A stretch of DNA of 64,000 nucleotides from Armatimonadota bacterium (GCA_031432545.1 JAVKGX010000004.1:62001-126000); one strand, 5' to 3'. Positions 34,021 to 44,783 are shown, counted from the first letter of the stretch. Program-made: numbers and translations. Notes: generated from the sequence alone by a model not told the origin.

Positions 34021-34107
34021 CGCTTCAGACAAGGCACAACGAACGCGAGTTTCGCACTCCCACCCAGGCGCGGGCCCGCTCGCTCTGGGAGAGGGCTTGG
34101 GTGGGCG

Positions 34108-34383
34108 TCATGCCTTGGACCTCGCCCGCTCCTGCCACTGTCGGAGGATGCCGGTCTTCCGCAGCAGGACCCGCGCCGCGTCCGACGGACGCGCGCCCCG
34201 CTCCAGCCAGGCGATCGCCTTCTCGGCGTTGATGTGGATCGTCGACGGTTCCGTGCGCGGGTTGTACTGGCCGATCACCTCGATGTACCGGCCGCTGCGG
34301 GGCGACCGCGAGTCTGCCACGACCACCCGGTACACGGGCTGGTGGCGCTGCCCCATGCGCATCAACCGAATCTTCACCGCCAT
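34108..34383 (-). CDS. rpsP: Small ribosomal subunit protein bS16
   Basis: The 91-residue protein starts [20 protein letters not shown], the exact family opening, and continues with [19 protein letters not shown] and [23 protein letters not shown] 34383 follows a GGAGGAAGC-type site. The gene lies 17 bases after ffh in the conserved ffh-rpsP order. Confidence 0.97.
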   Translation of the reverse strand: MAVKIRLMRMGQRHQPVYRVVVADSRSPRSGRYIEVIGQYNPRTEPSTIHINAEKAIAWLERGARPSDAARVLLRKTGILRQWQERARSKA

Positions 34384-34400
34384 CGCTTCCTCCTTGGCAA

Positions 34401-35723
34401 TCAGATCGGAAACGGCGGCTTCCTGCCCCGCCGTCCCACCGCTTCGAACCGCTTCATCATCCGCTTGGTCTCCTCGAACTGCCGGAGCAACCGGTTGACG
34501 TCCTGCACGGTCGTTCCGCTGCCCCGGGCAATCCGTCGCTTGCGGCTGGCGTTGAGGATCGCCGGGTCGCGGCGCTCGGCCGGCGTCATCGAGTTCACGA
34601 TCGCCTCGACCCGACCGAGCTGCGATTCATCGACCTCGGCCCGAAGGGCCCGGCGCCCCGCCATCCCCGGAATCATGTCGATCAGGTTCTGCAGCGGGCC
34701 CATCCTGCGCACCTCGCGCAGCTGCTGGCGGAAGTCCTCCAGCGTGAACTCGGCCCGGCGTATCTTGCGCTCCAGTTCGGCCGCCCTCTCGGCTCCGATC
34801 GCCTCCTGTGCCCGCTCCACCAGCGTCAAAACGTCGCCCATGCCCAGGATGCGGGACGCGACGCGCTCAGGATGGAAGGGTTCGAGCGCATCCAGCTTCT
34901 CGCCCGTTCCCACGAACAAAATCGGCTGACCCGTCACCGCAACCACCGACAGCGCCGCCCCGCCCCGCGCATCGCCGTCCATCTTCGTGAGCACGATCCC
35001 GTCGATGCCCACCGCGGCCTGGAACCGATCCGCGACGCCGACCGCTTCCTGGCCCGTCATCGCGTCGACGACCAGAAGCACGTGATGCGGACAGATCGCC
35101 TCCCGCAGCCGTCGGATCTCGTCCATCAACGTCTCGTCCACGTGCATCCGGCCGGCGCTGTCCACGATAACGAAGTCCGATCCCTGAGAGCGGGCGTGCT
35201 CGATCGCCGCCTCCGCCACCGCCACCGGGTCGGTCCAGTCCCGGTGGAACACCGGCACGCCCGCCGACGCCCCGACCACCTGCAACTGCTTGACGGCGGC
35301 TGGGCGGTGGAGGTCCGCGGCCACCAGCAGCGGCCGCCGGCCGCGCCTGCGCAGGTGGAGCGCAATCTTGGCCGCCTGCGTCGTCTTGCCGGTTCCGTGC
35401 AGACCGCACATCAGGACGACGGTCGGCGGCTTCGGCGCCGGTGCGAGTTCGCGGTGGGCGGTCCCCAGCAACCGCGTCAGCTCGGCGTGTACGATCTGGA
35501 TGACCTGCTGGGCGGGGCTCAGGCTCTTCCAGATTTCCTGACCGACGGCCGCGTCGCGCACGCGCGCAACGAACTCTCGCACGACCTTGAAGTTGACGTC
35601 CGCTTCCAGCAGGGCCAGGCGCACCTCGCGCAGGGCGGCATCGACGTCCTCGATCCGCAGCGCACCGCGGCCGCTCAGCTTCCGGAAGACTCCGCCGAGC
35701 CGTTCCTGCAGGGTCTCGAACAT
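34401..35723 (-). CDS. ffh: Signal recognition particle protein Ffh
   Basis: Ffh binds signal sequences and SRP RNA. The 440-residue protein starts at ATG 35723, with GTGAGGG upstream, and overlaps the methyltransferase by 49 bases. It has the N domain (1-90), the G domain ([18 protein letters not shown] as P-loop, [14 protein letters not shown], then [14 protein letters not shown]) and the Met-rich M domain ([19 protein letters not shown]). Two small departures from the family pattern are visible: GLHGTGKTT in place of GLQGSGKTT, and DSAGR in place of DTAGR. Both are conservative. The longer open frame to 36125 is a shadow. Confidence 0.97.
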   Translation of the reverse strand: MFETLQERLGGVFRKLSGRGALRIEDVDAALREVRLALLEADVNFKVVREFVARVRDAAVGQEIWKSLSPAQQVIQIVHAELTRLLGTAHRELAPAPKPPTVVLMCGLHGTGKTTQAAKIALHLRRRGRRPLLVAADLHRPAAVKQLQVVGASAGVPVFHRDWTDPVAVAEAAIEHARSQGSDFVIVDSAGRMHVDETLMDEIRRLREAICPHHVLLVVDAMTGQEAVGVADRFQAAVGIDGIVLTKMDGDARGGAALSVVAVTGQPILFVGTGEKLDALEPFHPERVASRILGMGDVLTLVERAQEAIGAERAAELERKIRRAEFTLEDFRQQLREVRRMGPLQNLIDMIPGMAGRRALRAEVDESQLGRVEAIVNSMTPAERRDPAILNASRKRRIARGSGTTVQDVNRLLRQFEETKRMMKRFEAVGRRGRKPPFPI

Positions 35724-36319
35724 GCCCTCACCGCCTTGTACACCCGAAACCCACCGCCCCGTTCGACCTCCTCCGCGTTGCCGAAGATCCGGGCGACGAT
35801 CCTGCCCAGCGTCTTCGCACCCATCCCGGTCCGGGCGACTAGGTAGAAGCGGCCGCCCGGCTTGAGGTGCTCGGGGGCCCCTTCGATGATGCCCTCGACG
35901 ACGCCTCGTCCAGCCCGGATCGGCGGGTTCGTGGCGATGACGTCGAACCGCCGGCCGCGCACCGGCTCGTAGCCCGCTCCCAAGAGTACCTCGACATTGG
36001 CCAGGCCGTTGCGCCGCGCGTTGTCCCGGCTCAGCGCCACCGCACGCTCGTTCACGTCCGTCAGCACCGCGCACCCGCCCGGTGCGGCCGATGCGGCGAC
36101 GATTCCGATCACACCGTACCCGCACCCGACGTCGAGCACCGTGTCGGTCGGCCCGATCTCGAGGGCCTCCAGCAACAGGCGGGTGCCGCGATCCACCGCG
36201 CCGTGCGAGAACACCGCCCGGTCGGTCTCGAACAGAAACGCACGGCCCCGGAAGGAAAAACGCACCGTGCGCCGGTGCGAACGCGTCCGGGGACGCTCGG
36301 AGAAGTAGTGCTGGGTCAC
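35675..36319 (-). CDS. RsmC/YbxB-like class I SAM methyltransferase
   Basis: The 214-residue protein has the SAM site TVLDVGCGYGVIGIVAASAA at about 60 and the catalytic NPPI motif in DVIATNPPIRAGRGVVEG at about 130. This is the single-domain 16S rRNA guanine-N2 methyltransferase type (YbxB), without the extra N-terminal copy of RsmC. The N-terminus HYFSERPRTRSHRRTVRFSF is typical. It overlaps ylxM by four bases and ffh by 49. Its place between ylxM and ffh is not usual, so it may be regulated with SRP. Confidence 0.87.
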   Translation of the reverse strand: MTQHYFSERPRTRSHRRTVRFSFRGRAFLFETDRAVFSHGAVDRGTRLLLEALEIGPTDTVLDVGCGYGVIGIVAASAAPGGCAVLTDVNERAVALSRDNARRNGLANVEVLLGAGYEPVRGRRFDVIATNPPIRAGRGVVEGIIEGAPEHLKPGGRFYLVARTGMGAKTLGRIVARIFGNAEEVERGGGFRVYKAVRACSRPCRNGSAESSGS

Positions 36320-36690
36320 ACCATCTCGCGGATCGCGCGCGCCCGCGCCTGCAGGCGTCCTGCCGCCTCCGCGTCGCGCAGCCGGGCGATCTCCTCTTCG
36401 AGCGCCTCGATCTCCCTGAGGATCGCTGCGCGTCGCCGATCGTCTCCCCGACCCCGCTGCACGATTCCCAACAGCTCCTCGTATCGCGCCAGTTCCGCCA
36501 ACGACCGACGGATGCCGTCGTGGATCGCCTGCCGCGTCACGCCGAACCGCTCGGCAATTTCCGACAGCGACAGATCGTCGTGGAAATACATCGCGATCAG
36601 CCGCTGCTGCCGCGGCGTGAGCAAACGCGCGTAGACGTCGAACAGGCGAATCACCGCCAGTCGATCTGCCAGCAACCGATCCGTCGCCAT
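36316..36690 (-). CDS. ylxM: YlxM/UPF0122 family SRP-associated helix-turn-helix protein
   Basis: The 124-residue protein has a sigma-factor-like helix-turn-helix (DVYARLLTPRQQRLIAMYF, then LSLSEIAERFGVTRQAIHD). YlxM precedes ffh in Bacillota and binds SRP in streptococci. A C-terminal coiled coil (REIEALEEEIARLRDAEAA) extends the core. ATG 36690 follows a short AT-containing upstream region. It shares an ATGA overlap with the methyltransferase. Confidence 0.9.
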   Translation of the reverse strand: MATDRLLADRLAVIRLFDVYARLLTPRQQRLIAMYFHDDLSLSEIAERFGVTRQAIHDGIRRSLAELARYEELLGIVQRGRGDDRRRAAILREIEALEEEIARLRDAEAAGRLQARARAIREMV

Positions 36691-36720
36691 TGCCTGTAAA
36701 GGTTCACCCCTTTACACATA

Positions 36721-37926
36721 TCACACTCCGCCGCCGCCGGCAACCGGATGGGTGGTGGCGGGCACTCGCGCGACCACCAGCGCGCCGGTGAGCGCGACCA
36801 GGCCCAAGGACGCAAAAGCCCAGCCCCACGACGTCGCGGTGGCATCGAGGATCAACCCGAACACCGCCGGGGCGGCCGCCGCGGCGACGAATCCTAGCCC
36901 CGACTGCACGGCCATCGCCGCGCCCAGCGTCTCCATCCTCGCCGACTCGGCCACGGCCGCCGACAGCGCCGACGACTCGGCTGTGATCAGCAACCCGTAC
37001 ACCAAAGCCACCGAGAGAACCACCCCCGGGCCCATCGGTAGGCTCCAGCCGATGCCCAGCGAACAGGCGGCCGATCCGACCAGGCACAGCGCGATCGTAC
37101 GGCGACGACCCAGCCGGTCGGACACCCACCCGCCGAGGGCGTTGCTGACGGCGCCTGCCGCGAGGACGGCCGACGCCACGGCGGCGGCCTTCGAGGAAGC
37201 CTCGAGGACCGACGCCTCCTGTGCGGCCCACAGCACCGTCAGGAACGCCGGGAGCCACGCCCGCATGCCGAACAGTTCCCAGTTGTGCGCCGCGTAGGCC
37301 GTCGCAAACCGCATCGCCCGCGCGTTGCGCAGCACCTCGACGATGTTGGCCCCCATGCGGGATGTGCTGCGCGGCGTGTCGGGCGCGATCGCCCACGCGA
37401 TGCCGAACGCCGCGAACGGGCCCAGTGCGGTCACCCAGAGCGCGACACGCCAGTCCAGCCGCAACAACAGCCCGGTGAGCAGCAAAGACGCGCCCGTGCC
37501 CAGACCGAAGCAGGAGATGTACAGCCCCATCGCGGCACCGCGGCCGGCCGCAGGGAAGCGGTGCACCACCAGGCGCATCCCCGGGGCGTAGGTCCCGGCC
37601 AGGCCCGCGCCGGCCAGGCCCCTCAGCACGAGCGCCGAGGCCAGGTCGCGCGCGCCGAGTGCGAACAGCACGCCGAAGACACCGTTCCACAGCGCCGACC
37701 CGAGGTACACCACGCGGACCCCCACGCGGTCGGTCAGCGTGCTCAGCACGACCACGGCGATCACATATCCGATCTGCTGGGCCGCGAAGACCGCTCCGGC
37801 CTCCGCCGCGCTCAGACCCCACTCGGCGCGCAGGATCGGCAGCGCGGCCGCGTAGTTGGCGAATGGGAGCATCGTGGCGATGTGTGCGATGCACAGAGCC
37901 GTCAGCCACCGCCACTCGCCGCGCAT
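36721..37926 (-). CDS. MFS transporter
   Basis: The 401-residue protein has 12 predicted membrane helices (for example CIAHIATMLPFANYAAALPIL, split as CIAHIATML and PFANYAAALPIL; and FAAFGIAWAIAP) and the MFS loop 2-3 motif STLTDRVGVRVVYLGSALW. The second half repeats it in GGWVSDRLGRRRTIALCLVG. The family is a NarK/CynX-like carrier, but the substrate cannot be told from the sequence. The gene lies between ylxM and ftsY, breaking the usual ftsY-ylxM-ffh run; the stop is 30 bases before ylxM. Confidence 0.88.
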   Translation of the reverse strand: MRGEWRWLTALCIAHIATMLPFANYAAALPILRAEWGLSAAEAGAVFAAQQIGYVIAVVVLSTLTDRVGVRVVYLGSALWNGVFGVLFALGARDLASALVLRGLAGAGLAGTYAPGMRLVVHRFPAAGRGAAMGLYISCFGLGTGASLLLTGLLLRLDWRVALWVTALGPFAAFGIAWAIAPDTPRSTSRMGANIVEVLRNARAMRFATAYAAHNWELFGMRAWLPAFLTVLWAAQEASVLEASSKAAAVASAVLAAGAVSNALGGWVSDRLGRRRTIALCLVGSAACSLGIGWSLPMGPGVVLSVALVYGLLITAESSALSAAVAESARMETLGAAMAVQSGLGFVAAAAAPAVFGLILDATATSWGWAFASLGLVALTGALVVARVPATTHPVAGGGGV

Positions 37927-38021
37927 GCGCTTCCGTAGGATCTATCCGGCAGCCCACGGGGTGCGGCAGCCTCCGCGATCTACCGGCGCGGAGCCGGCTA
38001 CCACGGACGGAAGGGGCTTGC

Positions 38022-38948
38022 TCACGCCGCCGGCCCAAGAGCCGGAAACAGGGCGTCCGCGAAGGCTTCCGGATCGAAGGGGTGGAGGTCGTCGACCCCT
38101 TCACCCGTACCGACGAACTTGACCGAGATGCGCATCGACCGCCCGATCGCGAGGAGCACACCACCCTTTGCGCTGCTGTCGAGTTTGGCCACGACGATGC
38201 CCGTGAGCGGGACCGCCTGCTGGAACTGGCGCGCCTGCTGGAGCCCGTTCTGTCCGGTGTTGGCATCCAGCACCAGCAGTGACTCCACGGGCGCTGCCGG
38301 CAGGTGTCGCTCCACGACCCGGCGGATCTTGCGCAGCTCTTCCATCAGGTTGACCTTCGTGTGCAGCCGTCCGGCGGTGTCCACGATCAAGACGTCGGCC
38401 CGCCGTGCCCCCAGCGCCTGGAGCGCATCGTAGACGACGGCAGCTGGGTCTGCGCCTTCCCGGTGCCGGACCACCGGCACGCCCGCGCGATCCGCCCACA
38501 CCTGCACCTGCTCGATGGCCGCCGCTCGGAACGTGTCGGCGGCCGCGATCAGGACACGTCGCCGTTCGTGCGTGAGCCGGTGGGCCAGCTTGCCGATCGT
38601 CGTGGTCTTGCCCGAACCGTTGACCCCCAACACGAGAACCACCGCCGGGGGCGGGTCGAGCCGGAGCGGCTCGGCCGCGCCGAGGTGGTCGACGATGATC
38701 TCCCGAAACGACCGGCGGAGGTCCTCCGGCCGCCACACCCCCATCATGGCCCTGCGCCGCAGCTGGGCGACGACGTCTGCGGCCACCTCGACGCCCGCGT
38801 CGGCTGCGATGAGGGCCTCTTCCAGGCGGTCGAAGAACTCGTCGTCGGGAGGCCGCGCGAAGACGTCCTCCAGGTGTGCGGCGATCGCGCGACGAGTCTT
38901 GTTCAGGCCTTCGCGGAAGCGCTCTGCCAGTCCGCGCCGAGTCTCCAT
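38022..38948 (-). CDS. ftsY: Signal recognition particle receptor FtsY
   Basis: FtsY is the membrane receptor for SRP. The 308-residue protein has the N domain (1-90), the P-loop VLVLGVNGSGKTTTIGKLAH at about 110, VLIVDTAGRLHTKVNLM, then GIVVAKLDSSAKGGVLLAIG, the last being the SRP-GTPase closing motif. The N-terminal acidic A domain is very short, as in many thermophilic or deep-branching lineages. ATG 38948 is a good fit. It is downstream of lon in the minus-strand order (41 bases). Confidence 0.96.
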   Translation of the reverse strand: METRRGLAERFREGLNKTRRAIAAHLEDVFARPPDDEFFDRLEEALIAADAGVEVAADVVAQLRRRAMMGVWRPEDLRRSFREIIVDHLGAAEPLRLDPPPAVVLVLGVNGSGKTTTIGKLAHRLTHERRRVLIAAADTFRAAAIEQVQVWADRAGVPVVRHREGADPAAVVYDALQALGARRADVLIVDTAGRLHTKVNLMEELRKIRRVVERHLPAAPVESLLVLDANTGQNGLQQARQFQQAVPLTGIVVAKLDSSAKGGVLLAIGRSMRISVKFVGTGEGVDDLHPFDPEAFADALFPALGPAA

Positions 38949-38988
38949 GCCTCAGCCGACCGCGTGCCGTCCGAAGCCCCGGGTCCCG

Positions 38989-41421
38989 TCAGGCCTGCGG
39001 CGGCGGAGGTACCTGACGCGGCGGCTCGGTCTTGACGTGCGGCAGTTCGATCACCGGCTGTGGAGGTGGTGCCTCCGGAAGCGTCGGCCGCCGCGGCGCC
39101 GGCAGCAGCGCGTGTTCGAGAACCTCGTCCATATGCTCCACGAGCTGGAACCGCAGCTTGCGCCGGACCTTTTCGGGGATCTCGTGCAAGTCCTTCTCGT
39201 TCTCCTTCGGCAAGATGACCGTGCGCACGCCCGCCCGGTGCGCGGCGATGACCTTCTCCTTGAGCCCGCCGATCGGCAACACCCGGCCCCGGAGCGTGAT
39301 CTCACCGGTCATCGCGACGTCCTTGCGCACCGGCCGCCCCGTCAGCGCCGAAGCCACCGCCGTGGCCATCGTGATCCCGGCCGACGGTCCGTCCTTGGGC
39401 TGCGCGCCGGCCGGTACGTGGATGTGCACGTCGTACTTGCTGTACCAGTCGTCGTCGGCCCCCAGCGGCTTCGTCCGAGAGCGCACGTACGACACTGCGG
39501 CCTGCGCCGACTCCTTCATGACGTCGCCCAGTTGGCCGGTGAGCGAGAGCTTGCCCGTCCCCCTGACCAGCGTGGCCTCCACCGGGCTCACGTCACCGCC
39601 CATCTCGGTCCACATCAGGGCCATCGCGGCGCCGACCTCGTCCTCCTTCTCCGCGGTGCCGTGCCGGAAACGCGGCGGCCCCAAGAACTTGTGCAGCATC
39701 GGCGGCGTCACGCGGTGCGGCGCCTGCTTATCGTCGGAAGCGACCATCGTCGCCACCTTGCGGCAGATCGTGCCGATCTCACGCTCGAGGTTGCGCACAC
39801 CGGCTTCCCGCGTGTACTCGCGGATGATCTTGCGCAGTGCCTCGTCGGAGAACTGGAGTCCGAACGACTCCAGCCCGTTCTCCTTCACCTGCTTGGGCAC
39901 CAGGAATTGCTTGGCGATCCCGAGCTTCTCGTCCTCGATGTACCCGGCGAACCGGATGACCTCCATGCGGTCCCGCAGCGCGGGCGGGATCGTGTCCAAG
40001 ACGTTAGCCGTGCAGATGAACATCACCTCGCTGAGGTCGAAGGGCAGTTCCAGGTAGTGGTCGCTGAATGCGAAGTTCTGCTCCGGGTCCAGCGCCTCCA
40101 GCAGCGCCGCCGACGGGTCGCCCCGGAAGTCGACGCCCAGCTTGTCGATCTCGTCGAGCATGAACACCGGGTTGCGGCTGCCTGCCGTCTTCATCCCGTG
40201 CAGGATTCGGCCCGGCAGGGCGCCGACGTAGGTCCGGCGGTGGCCCCGGATCTCGGCTTCGTCCCGTACGCCGCCCAGCGAGATGCGCACGAACTTCCGC
40301 CCCAGCGCCCGCGCGATCGACTTGCCCAGCGAAGTCTTGCCCACCCCTGGCGGGCCCACGAAGCAGAGGATCGGCCCGCGGGACTGCGGGCTAAGCTTGC
40401 GGACTGCCAGGTACTCGATGATCCGGTCCTTGGCCTTGCGCAGGCCGTAGTGGTCGGCGTCGAGGATCCGCCGCGCCTCGGCGATGTCCAGCCGGTCCTC
40501 CGTCCGCACCGACCACGGCAGCGCGAGGATCCAGTCCAGGTACGTCCGCACGACGACCGCTTCCGCAACCATGGGCGGCATCTTCTCCAGCCGGTTGAGT
40601 TCCTCGAGCGCCTTCTCCTTGACGTTGTCGGGGAGGTTGGCCTGGTCGATCTTCTTTCGGTACTCCTCCACCTCGGCGACCCGCTCGTCCTTCTCGCCCA
40701 GCTCACTCTGGATCGCCTTGATCTGCTCCTTCAGGTAGTACTCGCGCTGCGACTTCTCCATGGACTTGCGGACGCGGTTTTGGATCTTGCGTTCCAGGTC
40801 CAGGATGTCGATCTCCTTCGCCAGGATCTGCGCCAGCAGCTCCAGCCTCTCTTTGGGAGCCGACTCCAGGACGCGCTGGCGGTCCTCCGTGCGCAGCGGG
40901 AGGTGCTGGGCCGCGAGGTCGGCCAGCTTGCCGGGCTCGTCGGCGCTCATCACCGCCATGAACGCCTCCGGCGTGATGGACCGGCTGAGCCTCGCATAGC
41001 GCTCGAACTGCGAGGTGAGCCCCCGCATCAGCGCCTCGATCTCGACGGTCTTCTCCGTCGGGTCGGGGACGGCTTCCAGGCGCGCTACCAAAAACGGCTC
41101 CGTGCGCGCCAACCCGAGGATCCGCGCCCGCACCAACCCCTCAACCATGACCTGGAAGACGCCGTCCGGCTGCTTGCCGACGTTCAGCACGCGCGCGATC
41201 ACACCCCACGAGTGCAGATCCTCGGCGGTGGGGTCTTCGATCTGCTCGTCCCGCTGGGTCACGAGGGCGATCAGCCGGTCGCCGCCCATCGCCTCCTCGA
41301 GCGCGCGCACGGACTTGGGCCGGCCCACGCCCAGCGCGATCGGCATGTGCGGCAGCACGACGACGCCTTTCAGCGCCAGCACCGGGAGGGCTGTCGGGTA
41401 AGACGTCTGGGTGTCGCTCAT
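38989..41421 (-). CDS. lon: ATP-dependent protease Lon
   Basis: Lon degrades misfolded and regulatory proteins. The 810-residue protein has the LAN domain (1-200, [20 protein letters not shown]), a coiled-coil linker, the AAA domain ([20 protein letters not shown] at about 360) with Walker [12 protein letters not shown], and the C-terminal protease domain with the Ser-Lys dyad: Ser in [14 protein letters not shown] and Lys in [15 protein letters not shown] Pro-rich tail ([19 protein letters not shown]) extends past the usual end. ATG 41421 is a clear start. Confidence 0.97.
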   Translation of the reverse strand: MSDTQTSYPTALPVLALKGVVVLPHMPIALGVGRPKSVRALEEAMGGDRLIALVTQRDEQIEDPTAEDLHSWGVIARVLNVGKQPDGVFQVMVEGLVRARILGLARTEPFLVARLEAVPDPTEKTVEIEALMRGLTSQFERYARLSRSITPEAFMAVMSADEPGKLADLAAQHLPLRTEDRQRVLESAPKERLELLAQILAKEIDILDLERKIQNRVRKSMEKSQREYYLKEQIKAIQSELGEKDERVAEVEEYRKKIDQANLPDNVKEKALEELNRLEKMPPMVAEAVVVRTYLDWILALPWSVRTEDRLDIAEARRILDADHYGLRKAKDRIIEYLAVRKLSPQSRGPILCFVGPPGVGKTSLGKSIARALGRKFVRISLGGVRDEAEIRGHRRTYVGALPGRILHGMKTAGSRNPVFMLDEIDKLGVDFRGDPSAALLEALDPEQNFAFSDHYLELPFDLSEVMFICTANVLDTIPPALRDRMEVIRFAGYIEDEKLGIAKQFLVPKQVKENGLESFGLQFSDEALRKIIREYTREAGVRNLEREIGTICRKVATMVASDDKQAPHRVTPPMLHKFLGPPRFRHGTAEKEDEVGAAMALMWTEMGGDVSPVEATLVRGTGKLSLTGQLGDVMKESAQAAVSYVRSRTKPLGADDDWYSKYDVHIHVPAGAQPKDGPSAGITMATAVASALTGRPVRKDVAMTGEITLRGRVLPIGGLKEKVIAAHRAGVRTVILPKENEKDLHEIPEKVRRKLRFQLVEHMDEVLEHALLPAPRRPTLPEAPPPQPVIELPHVKTEPPRQVPPPPQA

Positions 41422-41461
41422 CTAAACCTCCACGAGGTGCCCCAAAAGCACCCGCCTACGT

Positions 41462-41469
41462 CTTATATA
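41462..41469 (-). promoter_or_regulatory. Candidate -10 region for lon
   Basis: The minus strand reads GTATATAAGAC in an otherwise GC-rich 116-base gap between clpX and lon. TATATA or TATAAG could serve as a -10 box. No convincing -35 lies 16-18 bases upstream. A short GCCAC/GTGGC hairpin followed by TCTTT lies at about 41510-41529 and could end clpX transcripts. Confidence 0.3.
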
Positions 41470-41537
41470 CGCGCAACGCAACGGGAAGATTCCCCGAAAC
41501 TGGGGGATAAAGAGCCACCGGCCCGTGGCCACGGCGT

Positions 41538-42803
41538 TCAGGATGCCGGCTTCTCCTTCGCCAAGCGCTTGGCCTCCGCGGCGGTCACGAGAATGGGTCG
41601 AGCCCGCCGCTCCACGGCTTCGAGAGTGACGATGCAACGCTTGATGTCGGGGCGACCGGGGATCTCGTACATCACCTCGAGCATGATGTCCTCGATGATC
41701 GTCCGCAGCCCGCGGGCGCCCGTGCCCCTGCCCATGGCCTCGCGCGCGATCGCCCGCAGCGCGTCTTCGGCGAAGACCAGGTCGACACCGTCCATCTCGA
41801 GGATCTTCTGGTACTGGCGCACCAGCGCGTTCTTGGGCTCCACGAGGATCCGGACCAGGTGGTCCTCGGTGAGGGGCTCCAGCGGCGTGATCACCGGCAG
41901 CCGCCCGATGAACTCGGGGATCAACCCGTAGCGCAGCAGGTCCTGGGGCATGACGTAGCGCAGCATCTCGCCGACCCTCTTCGACCGTGCCCCGGCGTGG
42001 GCCCCAAACCCGATGCTCGCCTGCCGCACGCGGCTCTCGACGATTTTCTCCAGCCCCTCGAACGCGCCGCCGCAGATGAAGAGGATGTTCGTGGTGTCCA
42101 CCTGAATGAACTCCTGGTGGGGGTGCTTGCGCCCGCCCTGCGGGGGCACGTTCGCCGTCGTGCCCTCCAGGATCTTAAGCAACGCCTGCTGCACGCCCTC
42201 GCCCGACACGTCGCGCGTGATTGAAGGGTTCTCTGACTTGCGCGCGATCTTGTCCACCTCGTCGATGTAGACGATGCCGCGCTCGGCCTTCTTGACGTCG
42301 TAGTCGGCGGCCTGCACCAGCCGCAGCAGAATGTTCTCGACGTCCTCACCCACGTACCCGGCCTCGGTCAGGCTGGTTGCGTCGGCGATCGCGAAGGGCA
42401 CGTCGAGGATCTTGGCCAGCGTCTGGGCGAGATGGGTCTTCCCGCACCCCGTAGGCCCGATCAGCAGGATGTTGCTCTTCTGGAGTTCGACGTCGGTGGG
42501 CCGGCGGTGTCCGATCCGCTTGTAGTGGTTGTAGACGGCGACGGACAGCGCCTTCTTCGCCCGCTCCTGACCGACGACGTAGTGGCAGAGGGTCTCGTAG
42601 ATCTCGTGCGGCTTGGGGAGGTTGCGCGGACCGCCCTCCTCATGCTCGCCGTACAGTTCCTCTTCGAGGATCTCGTTGCACAGCTCGATGCACTCGTCGC
42701 AGATGTAGACCCCGGGACCGGCCACCAGCTTGCGTACCTGGTCTTGGGTTTTGCCGCAGAACGAGCACTTCAGCCGTTCCCGCTCCTCGCCAAACCGGAA
42801 CAT
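41538..42803 (-). CDS. clpX: ATP-dependent Clp protease ATP-binding subunit ClpX
   Basis: ClpX unfolds substrates and feeds them to ClpP. The 421-residue protein has a zinc-binding domain ([15 protein letters not shown] and [12 protein letters not shown], residues 14-47), the AAA domain with Walker [20 protein letters not shown] at about 115, the pore loop [12 protein letters not shown], Walker [17 protein letters not shown], and the IGF loop region around [12 protein letters not shown]. That IGF tripeptide binds ClpP. Located 55 bases from clpP in the conserved tig-clpP-clpX-lon order. Confidence 0.98.
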   Translation of the reverse strand: MFRFGEERERLKCSFCGKTQDQVRKLVAGPGVYICDECIELCNEILEEELYGEHEEGGPRNLPKPHEIYETLCHYVVGQERAKKALSVAVYNHYKRIGHRRPTDVELQKSNILLIGPTGCGKTHLAQTLAKILDVPFAIADATSLTEAGYVGEDVENILLRLVQAADYDVKKAERGIVYIDEVDKIARKSENPSITRDVSGEGVQQALLKILEGTTANVPPQGGRKHPHQEFIQVDTTNILFICGGAFEGLEKIVESRVRQASIGFGAHAGARSKRVGEMLRYVMPQDLLRYGLIPEFIGRLPVITPLEPLTEDHLVRILVEPKNALVRQYQKILEMDGVDLVFAEDALRAIAREAMGRGTGARGLRTIIEDIMLEVMYEIPGRPDIKRCIVTLEAVERRARPILVTAAEAKRLAKEKPAS

Positions 42804-42858
42804 CGCGCCTCCCAGGGTTGCTGCCTCCTCGTGTCGGACGAGAGCAACTTCACTGCCT

Positions 42859-43467
42859 TCACCGGGCCAGCTTGGCGAGCTTCTCCGGCCGCGGTTGCAC
42901 GATCTGGTCGACGATCCCGTACTCCATGGCGCGCTGGGCGCTCATCCAGAAGTTCCGGTCCGTGTCCCGCTCGATCCGCTCCAGAGGCTGGTTGGTGTGG
43001 CGGGCGAGGATCTCGTTGAGGATGCGCCGCAGCTCCATGACCTCGCGGGCCTGGATGTCGATGTCCACGGCCTGACCCTGAGCGCCGCCCCAGGGCTGGT
43101 GCAGCATGATGCGGGAGTACGGGAGCGCGGACCTCTTCCCCTTGGTGCCCGCCGCCAGCAGCAGCGCCCCGGCGGACGCGGCCAGACCCACACAGATCGT
43201 CTGGACGTCGGGCTGGATGTGCTGCATCGTGTCGTAGATGGCCAGCCCCGCGGTCATCGAGCCTCCGGGACTGTTGATGTACAGCTGGATGTCCTTTTCG
43301 GGGTTCTCGTAGGCCAAGAACAACATCTGGGCGATGACCAGGTTGGCCACATCGTCGTCGATCGGACCGCCCAGGAAGATGATGTGCTCCTTGAGCAGGC
43401 GCGAGTAGATGTCGTAGGCGCGTTCCCCGCGCGCGCTCTGCTCGACGACGATCGGAACGAGCGTCAT
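42859..43467 (-). CDS. clpP: ATP-dependent Clp protease proteolytic subunit with Asn in the catalytic Asp position
   Basis: The 202-residue protein starts at ATG 43467, overlapping the tig stop as ATGA. The nucleophile Ser98 is in [14 protein letters not shown] and His123 in [11 protein letters not shown]. The third triad residue normally is Asp at position 172 in ERDTDRDxF; here the sequence reads [12 protein letters not shown], i.e. Asn172 (codon AAC). The same Ser98-His123-Asn172 arrangement is known in Listeria ClpP1, which is poorly active unless paired with ClpP2. A second clpP elsewhere in the genome would therefore be expected. Other parts, including the [17 protein letters not shown] strand, are normal. 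Confidence 0.96.
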   Translation of the reverse strand: MTLVPIVVEQSARGERAYDIYSRLLKEHIIFLGGPIDDDVANLVIAQMLFLAYENPEKDIQLYINSPGGSMTAGLAIYDTMQHIQPDVQTICVGLAASAGALLLAAGTKGKRSALPYSRIMLHQPWGGAQGQAVDIDIQAREVMELRRILNEILARHTNQPLERIERDTDRNFWMSAQRAMEYGIVDQIVQPRPEKLAKLAR

Positions 43468-44726
43468 GGTCCTTCTCCCTGCTGTCCCGAGGCGACGGCC
43501 GTCAGGAAGGCCAGCGCCTTGCGTCGCCTCAGCCGGGCCCGGAGCACTGCCAACCGGGTCTCGTCTTGCAGCCACGAGCGGACGCTGTCCGCCGCTTCTG
43601 GCGCGCCGCCTGCTAGGTTCTCGACCGCCTCTTTGAGGTCCTGCTCCGACGGCTCCAGCGACTCAGCCGCCGCGACGGCATCCAGCACCAGCCGCGCGCG
43701 CAATCGACGCTCCGCGGCCGGACGCATCTCGTCGTGCACCTGCTGTTCGGTCTTGCCCCTGAGTTCCAGGTATCGCTGGAACGTCAGGCCGCGGTGCTGC
43801 AGTTCCTCCTGCAGGTCGTCCAACAGCGCGTGGACCTCCGTGTGCACCATCGTCTCCGGCACGTCGAACTGAGAAGCCTCTACCAGGGCGGCGACGACCC
43901 TCTCCTCGTAGTCCCGTTGGGCCTGCCGGGCAGCCTCGTCCTCCAGCCGCGTGCGGATGTCTGCCCGAAGTTCGTCGAGCGTCTGTCTGTCGCTCACCGT
44001 CCGTGCGAATGCGTCGTCGGCGGGCGGCATCTCGCGCACGCGGACGTCAACCACTGTAACCCGCACCGTGCCTCGCTCATTCCCGATCTCAACGATCTCG
44101 TCGCGGCGCCTGCCCACCAGGGCAGCACCGAGGTCGGCGGGGGTGTCGGGCGCCCCCAGTTCCAGGAGCAGCTCGCGGCCCGGGGTCAGCCGATCGGCGC
44201 CTTCCGGAGCATGATCTGTGCGGATGAGGACGAATTCTCCGGCCTGCGCCGGGCCGTCCTTGGGGACGAGCTGCGCGTAGCGCAGCCTCAGCGCCTCCAG
44301 CGTCCGTTCGACGTCCTCCTCCGAGACGGCCGCCTGCTCGCGGGGTACGCGCAGATCCCGGTACGGACCCAACCGGACGTCGGGCTCCACCTCGACGGTG
44401 GCGGTGAAGCGCAGGGGCTCGCCTTCGACGATCCCCTGGACGTCGATGTGGGGCCGCGCAACCGGACGGATTCCCGTCGCCTCCAACGCCTCGGGGTACG
44501 CCTCGGAGAGCAACGCCTCCAGGGCCCTCTCGTAGACCGCCTCCCGGGAGACGTAACGCTCGACGATCGCGCGCGGCGCCTTGCCCGGACGGAAACCGGG
44601 GATCTTCGCACGCTGGCCGAGGTGGGCAAAGCTGGCCTGGATCGCCCGGTCGACGCGGTCGTGCGGCACCTCGACCTCCAGGACCGCACGGCTGCCGGGC
44701 TCACGTCTCACTTCCACCTTCACCAT
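43464..44726 (-). CDS. tig: Trigger factor
   Basis: Trigger factor binds nascent chains at the ribosome exit. The 420-residue protein has the ribosome-binding domain ([19 protein letters not shown], then [19 protein letters not shown], which holds the GFRxGKxP signature), the FKBP-type PPIase domain at about 150-245, and the helical substrate domain ([19 protein letters not shown]). ATG 44726 is standard. It is followed by clpP (ATGA) and preceded by tRNA-Leu 58 bases upstream. Confidence 0.96.
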   Translation of the reverse strand: MVKVEVRREPGSRAVLEVEVPHDRVDRAIQASFAHLGQRAKIPGFRPGKAPRAIVERYVSREAVYERALEALLSEAYPEALEATGIRPVARPHIDVQGIVEGEPLRFTATVEVEPDVRLGPYRDLRVPREQAAVSEEDVERTLEALRLRYAQLVPKDGPAQAGEFVLIRTDHAPEGADRLTPGRELLLELGAPDTPADLGAALVGRRRDEIVEIGNERGTVRVTVVDVRVREMPPADDAFARTVSDRQTLDELRADIRTRLEDEAARQAQRDYEERVVAALVEASQFDVPETMVHTEVHALLDDLQEELQHRGLTFQRYLELRGKTEQQVHDEMRPAAERRLRARLVLDAVAAAESLEPSEQDLKEAVENLAGGAPEAADSVRSWLQDETRLAVLRARLRRRKALAFLTAVASGQQGEGP

Positions 44727-44783
44727 TCAACCCTCGCTCCCGGACGCGCACACCGCACTCCGATCTGGTGTCGTCGACACCCC

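Noticed and set aside
34059-34105. CCCACCCA/TGGGTGGG inverted repeat between rpsP and khpA
   Set aside because: Loop of 31 bases and no U-tract; may be by chance or a weak mRNA structure.
38515-41931. Plus-strand open frame of 1138 codons opposite ftsY, lon and clpX
   Set aside because: Antisense shadow of lon; no known domain.
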